Shown: positions 10,570-21,946 of the stretch, one piece after another
How positions within the stretch are numbered: position 1 is the stretch's first letter
Layout of the letters: every line of letters starts with the position of its first letter
DNA from: Elymus sibiricus
Lineage: Eukaryota > Streptophyta > Magnoliopsida > Poales > Poaceae
Assembly: GCA_039707655.1 (NCBI GenBank)
Contig: CM077667.1
Location: 418,047,409 to 418,111,408, forward strand
Direction of reading: 5' to 3'
Length of the DNA stretch: 64,000 bases
Position numbers and translations under genes: made by a program
Notes under the pieces: model-generated
The model's database searches: none
What the model was told of the DNA's origin: nothing
Seen by the model: only the letters and a program-made list of their open reading frames with translations

Positions 10570-13393
10570 TCAGGTCATATCCGTCCGTCATCAGCTTGCT
10601 TGGGCCGGCCATGCATGTGCCGCTTTGTTATAATCGAATTTCTTTCTTTCTCGTGACTGTAGCAACTTTCATCGAAGGACGGGAGAAGGGAGGGCTTTGT
10701 GCATTTTCGGCACTGACACGCTGCGAGTACTGCTCTTTGCATGCCCAGCAAAGGGCTTTGGGAGACAAGACAGAGGGCCCGTTTTGGTTGCGGCTTTTAA
10801 TGGCGATCATGCTCTACTAATGGCCATGGATGTATGTCATGGACGGACGGACGGACGGACATGCAGCATTGTCGTGTTTGACGATCGCGTGCCACATTTA
10901 TTCATGGCCACACACCGGGACGTGTCGCCCTCCTGCTCCTCCATACGCGGATGCCAGATTGCCATGGAGGGCCGGAGATCGGGTGGCTGGTTAAATGCCA
11001 CTCCTCGTGGCGGGCGGGAGGCAAATTTATTTCGGCCTCGTGTCCTCGGTGCCGCCTGGTTGGGTCGCAGTTGCAGGGTCTCCTCTTAACTCCGGAACTA
11101 TTTACCGGCTTTCGTCTTGCCGCCTTGCCCATGGCGACGAGGCAGGACAGGGGCACGCGTGCTTGGCTGTCGGAACCGTGGTCTTGCTTCATTGTCGGGG
11201 CGAGACCGCCGTGAACCAGCCGAGAGAGAGGCTAAACTGGAAATAAAAATGGAATGGCGGCAGGTGGGGTGGTCCCTGCAGCCGCCGGCAGGGCTGACCG
11301 AGCACGACGAGCTCCAGGGCACCGGTGCATGCCTAGCCGGGCCATCTTTATCCGTAGTCAGTGGGAGCATGGCATGGATGCATTTGTGCTCCGATCTTCA
11401 GGTTTCGAGTGGCCGGAACCGGAAGCACCGGGGGAAGCGACCCGCGCCGATCGATCGCGTCGGGGGCGGACGAACACGGATATATCACTCCGTTGCTAGT
11501 CCATACTCACTACTGCTCCGACCTGTGCATGTGGTGATAGATCACGTTGGAGTACTAATTTGTCCGCGTGCATCGCGTTCGTTGGGGGTCCCCGCCGGGG
11601 ACGCCCGTCGTGGGCTATTAAATTGTGACGAGCGAACGAACGAGGCCGATCAAGGCGCCGTGGAGCAGGTGCATGAGCGCATCATTCGTGGATTTCGTGC
11701 ATCGTGCATGCAGTTGGAAATGGACCGGTGGAATGGACTGGGCTCCTCCCGGTGGGTGTCCGGCCATGGCGCACGCGGCTCGTACAGCACCGTGCGCGCG
11801 TGCGTGGGCGCTGCTCAACTGTATCCGCCGGAGAGTAGATGTGGATGTGAGGGTGTTGGGAGTTGGGAGGGACCGTAGGCTGTAACTCCAGAAGCGTGAA
11901 CTGCACTGCAGCAGGGGACATCGTGACGGGAAACGAAGTCCACCGCACCGCATGGCTTCCCGTTGCGCTTGTCATTTCATTTCCTGGCTCTCTGCTCAGC
12001 TTCCACGCCGCGCGCCCGCTCCATCGGTAGGCCTTCGGCGCGAAGGGGCAGGGAAACACGGGACCAAAACGTGGGGGGAATCATCAGGTCACCCTCCTTC
12101 CGACCGCGTGACAAGGGCGACCACGCCGTGGCCTCTTTGGTTCGGCTCCGCGCCGGCTGCAGGCTGCAGCCCCGCGCGCTTGGATGGATCAGGCATGGCT
12201 TCCCCTCGGCGGCACCCTCTCAGAACCCGCTTGCTGGTACGCCACGACGGGTGCCGCAGGTCCGGCCAAAGCTTTCGCCCGCACGGCGCGCCGATGCCCC
12301 CGACGTGGCACCGCAGATCACGCGCGGCGCGCGGCGGGGCAGGGAGGATAGCAGGAGTGCAACATGGCGGACACGCATGTGCGGACACAGACCGGTTCAG
12401 CGCAGCGAACCCCATCGCCATCGGATTCCTTCGATCGGGACCAGCCGAACAGCGGTCCGTGGTACTGCTGCGAGAATGAACTGATCACTCGGGACGGGAG
12501 GGGCAGCTCAGGGTGACTCGGGCTTAGCGCTACATCCAATCTTTTCATCTTTATATCGACGTGAAAAAACAAGGTAGGGCGGCGAGAGTGAACGCAGCAC
12601 ATGCACACACGCTGCGATGAGGATGAGCGTACCAGCTTCCCAATTATTAAGTACTGGCTCCAGCACGTTTTGGGCTAGCCATATCTGCCGTGCCGTCAGA
12701 ATCCAAAGGGCCAGGACACTCGCAGATAAGATGAAGGAAAGCGTAAAAAGCTACTCGTATCGTATGCAGTGAAGATCGGAGTATGAATGAATGAAATCTA
12801 CAGTGCACCACTACTCCATCATCTGGGGAACGGGAAAAAGCGCTGCTTGCTCACTCCAGTAATCCCGTTTGCTGAAACCAGCTGCAAACCCTAACATATT
12901 CCCCGGTCTGGTAACAGTGTGGTGTTGGTAGGCCATTTTGTGCCAGAGCACGATAGGAAAACATGGAGAGTAAACACAGACGGCATTCTGAAACAGATCA
13001 TGTCTTACTCTACCTCAGATGGTCAAGAGGAGTAGCTGAACCAGTGACCGTTCAGTCTCAGCTAGATTCTTTAGAACGGAGTAGTAGCATTTGAACCCGA
13101 TCCTAGGCTGGACATTGGATTCCATTCCGGTGGCAACGGTCGCAAGACCGATGCGCCACTGTCCGCGCTGCCGTTTTTTGGAGCCTTTGCATAAGTCAGG
13201 AGCGATCAAGTCCCGGAGATCCACAGGTCCCAGGCCATGCTTTTCGAGGCAGCAAGATGCTCTTTCCGAATCATTCTATAGCTTCCTCATTCCCGCGGGC
13301 CCGTCGTGAAACTCTCCGTTATCAATCTGGGTCAAATCAACGAAAGAAAAAAGCTACAAGCAAATACAAACAGCACAGATTTATCATAATATA
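10570..13393. other. GC-rich intergenic DNA with no supported gene
   Basis: Long overlapping frames exist on both strands between 10.9 and 12.5 kb, but they are open because of GC content. None shows a domain, plausible splice structure or consistent coding periodicity to my eye. A (GGAC)5 microsatellite lies at 10841-10860. The part 12136-12249 has an inverted relative at 32534-32638 (listed separately). From 12.5 to 13.4 kb I see nothing. Confidence 0.5.
12136..12249. repeat. Segment with an inverted copy at 32534-32638
   Basis: The plus strand here aligns with the reverse complement of 32534-32638 at roughly 80-85 percent identity. It includes the perfect blocks atggcttcccctcgg and tggtacgccacgacg and one gap of about 8 bp near 12160. 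It lies in GC-rich, low-copy-looking DNA. It could be the donor of that copy, or both could belong to a dispersed repeat. Confidence 0.7.
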
Positions 13394-13450
13394 CTCCCTT
13401 CGTCCCAAAATAAGTGTCGCAGATTTAATACTAAATTAGTACAAAATAAG
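13394..13450. mobile_element. Truncated Stowaway-like MITE end
   Basis: ctcccttcgtcccaaaataa followed by gtgtcgcagatttaatactaaatt is the left end typical of Triticeae Stowaway (Tc1/mariner) elements. The complementary right end is absent, so it is a fragment. It is preceded by TA as expected. Confidence 0.6.
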
Positions 13451-14535
13451 TGTTCATCCATGCCACAACGAAGCCTGGCTAGATTTGGCCATGGCCGGCG
13501 TTCCATGAACCGAGACCAACACACACAGAGTATTCAATTGGCAGCAGCGAGTAGTAGCATCCGAGGATTACATTACCTTACATCAGATCAGATCTACCTG
13601 CTTGAATCCTTGTTGGCTCCTTTAAGATATGCTACTAGCATGACAAAAAAAGCTGAGGCAGCATGTCCGATGTCTGTCTTCCGGTGAGACGATGGGTCAC
13701 TGTGACGCTGCACGTACACTACTGTAGTACTACTAGACTGCTCCCGGACCACATCTCTGCCTGCGTCTTGTACCCAGCATCACCTGCTCGTTCGACGAGA
13801 TGAAAACAGCTTGGGTTGGTCTCACCAGTTCTGAACCTAGAATTGCCATAAACACACACAGAGTGATGCTATAACCGAAACCACACAGCAGTAGTTCCAG
13901 AAGGATACTATTTCTGACATGTTCAGACCATGAATGACTCCGAAAACTAACAGTAATAGTAGTTTGCAGACCTATGCAGCATACTACTATGGTAAAAATT
14001 TAAGGCCCTTATGTTAAATGATAGACAGTAACCAGCAGCCACCAGAATGTACTACTTTCAGTTTATTCCAGGACATCAACCACACATGAGAAGGGACTAC
14101 CAAACTTCTGTTTCCAGGACATCAGGGGTGGGTTTAAAGACCTGAAGGCTGCCGGTGCGGTGTGTTTTAGATAGTTTGGTGAGAGAGTAATCTTGCTTAG
14201 TTCTATGGTGTGGTGTTGACCTGTTGAATTGTATGAAATGCTGACGGGCTATCTTGTAAATTTATTTGCTGCCTTCTATAAAAATATGGTACACCATTTG
14301 CTTACTCTCGAAAAAGAATCCAGGGTGCTTATGACTACAAATCAGTAAATTTACGCATTGAAGTGCCAGTCTAGGAATACTTCAGTTTCAGTATTATTAC
14401 AAACAATGATCTGTGACTATAATTCGCTTGCCAAGCAACTTGTCAAGAGACTGCCTTATCTAACTATTGATGGTAAATAGAGCTTGAGGAAGAAACAGAA
14501 TTGGTGCCATAGTTTTTTTACCCGCTATTTAGCTT
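13451..14535. other. Intergenic DNA and 3' UTR of the exonuclease gene
   Basis: No coding frame or repeat is recognised. The 3' UTR of the minus-strand gene should occupy the right part (below 14536). An exact poly(A) site cannot be called. Confidence 0.4.
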
Positions 14536-16142
14536 CTATCCTTCACTGAATTTAAGAATGAAGTCAGATAACACACTGGTGTCATTAGAAGTGTCCCTTG
14601 CAGATAACCATCTGTCATCAAGCTGAACATTTACATCCCTGTTTGAGGAGAAAGTAGCAGGTCAGTTTTTCATACGCCGCCAAGAATTCAGTTCAGCACT
14701 ACTGTAACTGTAAAGACATATCTGTAAGACTGTAACCATACTTCCAGTATGCTACCACATTTGCACATATCTTAATAGTATACAAAGCTATTTACACTGA
14801 ATCCACAATGCAAAATTATTGTATATACTCCGTATGTGCCAAGATATGGATAAAGTTCCGCGTGTTCTTTAAAAAACTTCATACCTCTTCAAGCTGAGAA
14901 CTTCATAGTTTTTCCGCAAGTAATCTGCATGCTTGACTAGAACATCCTGGGCATACTCCTTGCCTACAGTTCTAATTGCGGCTGTTTTAAGTAAGTTTTC
15001 TAATGAACCATGTTTGTTCAGTAGTTTCACCGCAGTCTTGCGACCAAAACCAGGAGCCAGATGCTGGATTCCCGGAACACCATCTGCTTCGTCACCCATA
15101 AAGCATCCTACACAACATAACTTCTAATTCATCAGTTGAAAAGATAGAACCAGACTGCAGTTGATGGAATAAAAAGAACTGAACAGTTGCAGATTAGTGT
15201 ACAAGATATATACTCACTGAGGCTCAAATCAACAGTTGGATCACACTTGTATTGTGCAACATAATGCCTCAGTGTATAAAAGGACCATCGGCCAATCTCA
15301 GGAATGGGCATAACTAACTGAACATCTTCAGATATCAACTGCTTGAAGTCCTTGTCTGGTGAGCCAATAACAACTCTATAACCTTTCTGTCGTACTTGCT
15401 CAGTTAAGGTAGCCACTACATCATCTGCCTCATATCCATCGACTTGCACAATCTGAGTTTGCCGTTCACAAAAAAACATTAGGATCAGAATTGTGACACA
15501 GAGAGCATTGCAGATTGCGCAATTAACACAACTGTGTTTGTGTTTGTCATCTCTGGTCCACCCACCGGAACATTGCACCCGCGGAGCACGTCAACCACAC
15601 GTGAATCGGCACCGGTGCCTACGCCACGAGTCCGGTGTGCTTTGTAGGACGGCAGCAGCCGCCGCCGGTACTCGTTCCCGCCTGCTCCGTCGAAGACCTA
15701 GCACAACGAGAGAGAAATAATAAGTCACTGGAATGGACACGGGAAGATGACTTCTTTGTATGTTCTGGGAGGGTGTACTCACGGCGACGACGGGGTCGCG
15801 GAGGCTGACGTGCGTGAAGAAGAGCGCGAGCCAGCGCGCGAAGGCGCTGAGGCTACGCTGGGAGCCGCGGAAACATATCGGGTTGACGTCGAGGAAGAAC
15901 ACCCGGTCCTTGGAGGGCCTCACCGGGGCGTCGCCTCTGCCCGCCAGGTGTTTGCGGGAATGCCTCGCAGACGGCGGGGGCGGCGAGCTGGAGATCGCGG
16001 AGGTTGAAGGAGAGGAGAACGTCGAAGGAGACGCGCGGAGTCGTATGGGACGATATCTATGGGATGCTGCCGCCGCGGCGGCGGTGACCGGAGCTATCGC
16101 CGACGCGGGGCCCGTGCCCACGGCGGGCAGCGGCATTGGCAT
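14536..16142 (-). CDS. 5'-3' exonuclease, Pol I/FEN class, probably organellar
   Basis: Five minus-strand exons join in frame with GT-AG introns: 16142-15783, 15697-15566, 15452-15218, 15107-14885 and 14638-14536, giving 350 residues. Residues 1-80 are rich in Ser, Ala, Pro and Arg with few acids, like a chloroplast or mitochondrial transit peptide. The nuclease core follows: FFLDVNP (Asp85), FDG (Asp123), YEADD (172-175), GSPDKDF (194-200) and the helix-hairpin-helix region around GDEADGVPG (247-255). These acidic residues are the metal ligands of this nuclease family. The last exon ends FILKFSEG. Plants have two such genes (At3g52050 and At1g34380 type), placed in organelle DNA maintenance. 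I chose the ATG at 16142; an in-frame ATG at 16250 would add 36 residues that read like a 5' UTR. No defect is seen. Confidence 0.88.
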
Positions 16143-16236
16143 GGCGCTGGGTTTGGTGGGAAGAGGTGGGATGTGGGGGTTGCGGATATGGATAAGGGGC
16201 CGAAAGAAACAGAAAGCGCTTCCTGGATTTTGCAAA

Positions 16237-16293
16237 AGCCCATCTAGCATATGGGCCAGAATGGTCTCGCTACTGTTTCAAATTTGGTGGGCT
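16237..16293. promoter_or_regulatory. Cluster of TGGGCY (site II-like) motifs upstream of the exonuclease gene
   Basis: agcccat (16237-16243), atgggcc (16251-16257) and tgggct (16288-16293) lie 95-150 bp upstream of the start codon. Site II elements (TGGGCC/T) are common in promoters of plant genes for organelle and proliferation-linked proteins. Function here is inference from motif and position only. Confidence 0.4.
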
Positions 16294-16399
16294 TAGGCCG
16301 TCCCTTAACAAAGTGGACATTTGGAGCGAGTAATTTTTTTTCTAGTGATCTGAAAAATATACGTATTCTCTTGCTGATGAAGCACTCTAGCCTCTCTAG

Positions 16400-16740
16400 A
16401 AACTAACTTCCAGAAGCGAACCAACCTGTGGTTGGATGGTTAGAGGGACTGTGGTATCCCCAACCCACCAGGGTTCAAATCCTAGTGCTCGCATTTATTC
16501 CTGGATTTATTTCAGGATTTCCGGCGATGCGCATTCAGTGGGAGGAGACGTTCCCGTCGATGACGAGGTGCCTACGGTGACTTCGTAAATTTCAAGATGA
16601 TATGCCGGCTCAGTCTCTCGGAGGTGCTCATAGGGGTAGGGTGTGCGTGCGTGCGTTCATAGGGGTGAGTGTATGCGCGTGTATATGAGCGCTTGCGTCT
16701 GTACTGTGTTCAAAAAAAAAAAAAAAACTAACTTCCAGAA
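16400..16740 (+). mobile_element. Au-type SINE with target site duplications
   Basis: The element body starts near 16416 and ends in a tract of about 16 A. It is flanked by a perfect 16-bp direct repeat, aaactaacttccagaa, at 16400-16415 and 16725-16740. The 5' part is tRNA-like, with a B-box ggttcaaatcc (16472-16482) and an A-box-like gttagagggac. The 3' part (aggatttccggcgatgcgc, tcataggggtgagtgtatgc) matches my recollection of the grass Au SINE. It is non-coding and was copied by another element's reverse transcriptase, as SINEs are. Confidence 0.9.
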
Positions 16741-17244
16741 TGTTCTTTTTCCTCTACCCTTGTTGCGCTGGTGCAGTGCAATGGAGACAATCCGAATCGC
16801 ATAACGTTTACGCCTGACACGGTGTATAATCTATCCTCCGTTGTTTCAGAAAGTGAAGCTCCACTACAACACCTGGGTCGATTCACCACCGTGCTGTACG
16901 TATTCGTTCCTTCAACCCGACGATTCGCGAGGGTTACAGCAATGTATATTTATTGACAAAGCGTTCGCCAATTGTCGTCCCGTGGTGAGAACGACCGGAA
17001 GGTCGGCGACGACGCGTGAGCTGCTTGCACATCAACGAATATCTCCGTTTATATTTATAGGAAATCCAACGAATATCTCCGTCCGCCGGCGAATGATAAC
17101 ATGTTACTTTGCTTGATCCCCTCGTCCGAATTGACTTCTCTTTAGCATCTGGAGTATATAAAACACAAAATGTTGCACAGCTTGAAGTATTGGACAAGTT
17201 CATTCCTACAAATTAGCCATAAGGTTGCCATCAGACTATCAGAC
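16741..17244. other. Intergenic DNA, nothing recognised
   Basis: There are short frames on both strands without domain content. I see no repeat signature other than the SINE on the left and the Copia element on the right. Confidence 0.4.
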
Positions 17245-18798
17245 GCGACGGTAGAGAGACGGTTTGGTAATGCAATACACGGGCGTCCTTCACAGAAAAA
17301 CCAACACCGTCAAATTCAACAGTAAGTGGGTTCTCACGAGTAAGACAACGAACGGAAACTAAGTTCGTGACTAATTCAGGCGAAACAAGAACATTAGACA
17401 TAGTGATGGAAGTGGAAGTGGAGGGAAAACTAGTGCTACCGATACGAGTGATAGGTAAGGAAGAGCCGTTGCCAACGGTGATACGAGTGGGTGTGTGAAC
17501 GGGAGTGGAGGAGGTTAAGTTACCGGGATGAGCTGTCATGTGCGCAGTAGCACCGGAGTCCATGTACCAGTCGCCGCCACCGCCATAGTTACTCGGCGAC
17601 GGCGCGGAGTGCAGGGCGGCCAGGAGGGCGGGATCCCATGGCGCAGGGACCGACGGCGGCAGGAGACCCCCGTAGGGCTGCGCCGGGGCGGGCGGACCAT
17701 AACCGTCGAGAGGCGGCGACGCGAGGGGGGCGCCGTAGCCGGCGCCGGCCGGCTGGTAGGGCGCGCCGAGGAACGCCTGGTGGCCGGCGGGGCTAGGACC
17801 GAGAATACCCGGCGCAGGAGCCCGTGGGACGGGCATATGATAGGCATGCACGACACCCGTCCACGGGTTCTGCCCGGCTTCCCACGGCGGAGGGGGCTGC
17901 TGGTAGCGCGACGCCCCCCCTGCGCCCTGGGCCGTCTGCTGCTGCTGCTGCTGGCGACGACCCCCGCCGCCCCGTCGGTTGCGCCTGCCCCCTCCGCCTT
18001 GCTGCTGGGGAGGGGGGGCGCAGTTGGCGCGGGCGGCAGCGGGTAATACCCGGCTGGCGCACGAGGGCGCGACTGGGTCGACGCAGTCGGTGGAGCAGGG
18101 CCGCCGCGGGTGGTGCCGGCGGCGAGGGCGGTGTGCTGGACCCGCTGCTTCACCTTCGTCATCCGGCGCTCCTCGAGCTTGAGGTACTCGACGACGCGCT
18201 AAAAAGTGGGCTGCGGCTTCAAAGTGAGGTTAGAAGCCGCGTTGCCGAAATCCTCGTTGAGGCCGGCGGTGAGGGTGCTCAGCATGAGGTCGTCGGAGAC
18301 TTTGGCACCGATGTCGCGAAGCTCATCGGCGAGCATCTTGAGCCGCATGCAGTACTCATCGATGGTGGAGTTGTCCTGGTGACAGCCGAAGAACTCCTGC
18401 TGCAAGAAAACAAGGCGCTGAAGTTTGTTGTCGGTGAAGAGCGTGTGGATCTTGGTCCACACTATGCAAGCGTCGTCGTCCTCGGCGACAACCGTGTGGA
18501 AGATGTCCTTCGAGACGGTTTGATAGAACCATCGGATGAGCGTGGCCTCAATGGCGGACCACTCCGGATCGCCCTTCATGTAGTCGTCGTCCACGGAACC
18601 ATCGATGTGCTCGGTGAGGTAGTACTCGCGGAAGACAAGGGTGAAGTAGGTCTTCCACGCGTAGTACGAGGTGCTGGAGCTGTCAAGGCGGATGGGGACC
18701 CGGGCCTCGATGTTGAGGTCGCGGATGGCGGCGGCGGAGGGCTTGGGGCCGGCGAAGGGGTTCGACGAATGGGTGGTGGAGGAGCCCGGGGAGGCCAT
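17231..18798 (-). pseudogene. Copia gag and start of protease, broken
   Basis: The likely gag start is the ATG at 18798-18796 (MASPGSS). The region around YYAWKTYFTLVFREYYL is the gag N-terminal domain typical of plant Copia elements. An in-frame TAG at 18201-18199 interrupts it (in a context where related gags read through), and a frame change follows at about 17.9-18.0 kb. The last frame (from 17851) is Pro/Gly/Ala-rich, then has WYMDSGATAHMTAH, the Copia aspartic protease active site (DSGA), near 17560. The reading frame then runs through the deletion joint into LTR sequence and stops at 17231. A zinc knuckle is not recognisable. The product is not expected to work. Confidence 0.75.
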
Positions 18799-19292
18799 GG
18801 CGCGGCTAGGGTTAGGGTTGGAGGGAGATGGGCAGCGGCGGCGGGGGGTGCGGCGGCTGCGTGGGGTGGCGGCTACGTGGAGAGAGGTGGCTGCGGCGGC
18901 GGGGAGGGGTGGTGGCGCGACGGGGCAGCGGCGGCGGCGCGGGAAGGAAGGGTCGCGGCGGCGGCGGCTGCGGGTCAGCGCGGGAGGGCGAAGCGGAAGC
19001 GGCGGCGGCACGGGGCGGCGACGGCGTTGGAGGAGAACGCGGCGGCGGCGGGGTGCGGCGGTGGTGGAGGGCGGCGGCGGCGACGGCGGCAGCGGCTTAC
19101 CCTAGGGCAGGACCTTGAAAGATGATACCATGTAGAGAGACGGTTTGGTAATGCAATACACGTTGTATTGATTGGGTGCAAGTGCACGTATATATATAGA
19201 GTACAAATAGGCCTCAACCTCAACTATACACAACTAGAAGGTAGGCCAGGATATACACAAATACATACAACGCATATATATTCAACAGCGAC
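17245..19292 (-). mobile_element. Internally deleted Copia retrotransposon with intact target duplication
   Basis: The minus-strand order is: 5' LTR (19287-19131), primer-binding motif TGGTATCATC directly after it (19130-19121), leader, gag, start of protease, then an abrupt join to the last about 32 bp of the 3' LTR (17281-17250). The flanks are GTCGC (gcgac on the plus strand) at 19288-19292 and 17245-17249, a perfect 5-bp duplication. The rest of protease, integrase, reverse transcriptase, RNase H and most of the 3' LTR are missing. The 31-bp terminal block at 17251-17281 is repeated exactly at 19132-19162. Confidence 0.85.
19131..19287 (-). repeat. 5' LTR of the Copia element
   Basis: The 157-bp LTR has TG and CA ends (on the plus strand tgtagaga to ttcaaca) and a TATA box on the minus strand (CTATATATATA around 19190-19200). 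It is short for a Copia LTR. The 3' partner survives only as 17250-17281, where the terminal TG on the plus strand has become GG. Confidence 0.8.
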
Positions 19293-19484
19293 GAGCCAAC
19301 AACTCAGTCGCAGAGGATCGACCCTCGACGGACGTCTCCACACATGGCACGCAATATCTGTTCTTTTGGTCGAAAGTGCATGTGAGTTCATGTCCATTTC
19401 AAAAAATAAATGCCGTGCTTAATCGCTGCTTGCTTTGGGATCCTTTTCACATGCGAGTTTCTTGATCACTTCACGTCTGTGTTA

Positions 19485-19746
19485 GAGCATGTACAATGAT
19501 ACTATTTTAGTAGAGTCACGTATGATAAATGTTGAGCTGGTTGATAGAGAAATCATAAGAAAAGACTTGTCTTTTTTTATTTAAGAGATGATCTCTTAGC
19601 ATAATATGTCTTACTATAGTATTAAAAATAGCTAGTTATTTGAAGGTAAGACTAAGATATAACCTATTAAAGACATGTTTTTTGTTATATCCAAATTACA
19701 TGCAAGATTTAAAATAAGACTATATTATTAATCATTGTACATACGC
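19485..19746. mobile_element. Tourist-type MITE with TTA target duplication
   Basis: The left end gagcatgtacaatgat and right end atcattgtacatacgc are inverted repeats. TTA flanks both sides (19482-19484 and 19747-19749). It is 262 bp, AT-rich and non-coding. Confidence 0.8.
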
Positions 19747-19749
19747 TTA

Positions 19750-20378
19750 ATTTGGACCGGCAGGGTGTTCCTCAAAAGACCCAAAAAAAAAATGGACAGG
19801 CGAGGTCAACTCCTCGGCGCTCTCGTGCAAGGGGCGGGAAAGAAAAGTGCAAGCTCCTAAACTGACGAATATCGCGACAGACATCGTATTCTCGCTGTCG
19901 ACCGCCGCAAATAACACTACCAGCGCGATGTCGCTGGCGACTTGCATACATTATCTAGCTGGGTAGTACTAGGATTCCAAATGGGTGTGCGTGAGACAAT
20001 CCCGACACCGACAGGCATCATATAATTATGCTGCTACTGCTAGATCTCACGTCACATGGCAGCCGGTTATTTTGGTGACACGCTACTATGCGATGACACG
20101 CCAGTTGAGCTGTGGCGTCGTGTGTCTAGCTGTGAGAAGAGAAGGTATCCCCTTTGTACGACGCGCGTGGCTTTTGCGGCCGGTCGATCCTACTGGGCCG
20201 GCGGTGGCGGGCAGTTCCCACCCTTTTTCCGGGGCTCGGCCACGGTCGCCTCATAGGCGCCGCTCCCGCGTCCATTCAGCGTGTCGCGTCTAGGGGGCAA
20301 ACCTGCGCTGTGCTCTAATGTGCTGTCCTGATAGGGTGTGTCAGCTACCCAGCCATGCGTTGTGCCAAGTCGACGCGC
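19750..20378. other. Intergenic DNA, nothing recognised
   Basis: Mixed composition with no coding frame or repeat family that I can name. Confidence 0.4.
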
Positions 20379-20381
20379 TTA

Positions 20382-20916
20382 GAGCATCTACATCCCAGTC
20401 TTCTTAAATGTCCATCTACAGCCGGACCCCTCGTTTTCCTCCTCAAACGTCCGAGCAGGCCGCCTGGTCACTGCCCGGTCACAAAAAATGAACCCAGACG
20501 GGGCCCTCAAACCGGCCTCAAACGTCCGGGCTGACCGGCACCCCTCATTTCCAGCCCAAATAAGGGACGGATATAGGGGAGCCCGGGCACGCCCGCCTGG
20601 CCCGCACTGGCCCGCATTGGCCCCACATATATTCATCTCTATCCGCTCGCCGGACTAAAACCTAGCCACTTCATTCCACTCCCCTTCACTCCCATCCGCC
20701 ACCCAAGCTCACCTCCGACGATCTCCGGCCTTCTTCGACATGGCGGACAGTGGATCTGAGTCCTTCACCTCCAGATCCGTCGACCACGAGCTCATGCCAC
20801 GCGGCCCCGAGGAGGAGATGGCCGTCCGGGTTGCGCTCCGCCGCTCCCGGGAGGCATCCGCACGACGACAGCGCTCGGACTCGCAACGTCGGGAATCCAT
20901 TGCGTCCTTTTTATAG
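20382..20916 (+). mobile_element. 5' end of a Harbinger-like DNA element with truncated first ORF
   Basis: gagcatctaca preceded by TTA (20379-20381) is the kind of terminus seen in large Triticeae Harbinger elements. A GC-rich leader follows, then an ORF from ATG 20740 (MADSGSESFTSRSVDHEL) of 58 codons that stops at 20916, where a retrotransposon LTR fragment is joined. The right end and transposase are absent. Assignment to Harbinger rests on the terminus and TTA only. A near-identical copy of the part from 20486 onward lies at 32636. Confidence 0.5.
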
Positions 20917-21946
20917 CATAGGTCATGCCTGAAAGTACTCTTATATGAAGCAAACGCTCCCGAGGACACACGGGAATTTCTGTCTAGTCATGTTCATCAT
21001 GTTGAGTTGATTCGCGTTCGTTACTTTGATAATTTGATATGAGGGTGGACCAGTGCTAATGTATTGTTCTTACTTGAACAAGCAACCCACTTATGATTAC
21101 CCCCTCTCGCAAGCATCCTCAACTACAAAAGAAGAATTAAGATAAATCTAACCATAGCATGAAACGTGTGGATCCAAATCAGCCCCTTATGAAATAACGC
21201 ATAAACTTGGGTTTAAGCTTCTGTCACTCTCGCAACCCATCATTTATTTGTTACTCCACAATCCCTTCCCTTAGGCCCATAACATGGTGAAGTGTCGTGT
21301 AGTCGACGTTCACACGACACCACTAAGAGAAGCAACAACATACACATTATCAAAATATCGAACGAATACCAACTTCACATGATTACTTATAACTAGACTT
21401 CTTCCATGTCCTCAGGAACAAAAGTAACTACTCACACATCATCAACATGTTCAATATCAGAGGTATAATAATGGTGATCAAGAATCTGAACATAATATCT
21501 TCCACCAAGTAAACCAACAAGCATCAACTACGAGATATAATCAACACTACTAGTAACCCACAGGTACCAATCTGAGGTTTTGAGACAAAGATTGAATACA
21601 AGAGATGAACTAGGGTTTGATATGAGATGGTGCTAGTGAAGATGTTGATGGATATTGGTCCTCCCACGAAGGAGGAAGCGTTGGTGATGACGATGGCTTC
21701 GATCTCCCCCTCCCGGAGGGAAGTTCCCCAGCAGAATCTCTCTGCTGGAGAGCAAAAGGGCCTCTGCTCAGGTTTCCGCCTCGAGATGCCGGTGCTTCGT
21801 CCCGAAAGTATCTTCTTGATTTTTTTTTCTAGGGTAAAACACACCATATAGGAGAAGAGGGGGGTCGGGAGACCTGATGGGGCCCCACAAGCTAACAGGG
21901 CGTGCCCAGGGGGTGGGCGCGCCCTGTTGGCTTGTGGCCAGCAGGT
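20905..21946 (-). repeat. Truncated LTR, copy 1 (left part; continues at 32248-32513)
   Basis: Minus-strand LTR whose TGATACGTCC start lies at 32513 and whose other end is lost at about 20905, where it joins the Harbinger fragment. It was split by element A at 21946. The second copy at 33065-34372 is uninterrupted. I recognise it as a Gypsy-type LTR common in Triticeae; the family name is not certain. Confidence 0.65.

Noticed and set aside
11117..11878. 253-codon frame in the GC-rich island
   Set aside because: No recognisable domain, and equally long frames exist in other phases; open because of base composition.
16430..16490. A tRNA gene (A-box and B-box-like sequences)
   Set aside because: They are the tRNA-derived head of the SINE; no cloverleaf or acceptor stem, and the target duplications show it is a retroposon.
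17824..19125. 433-codon plus-strand frame with Gly/Arg-rich text
   Set aside because: Antisense shadow of the GC-rich Copia gag and its leader.
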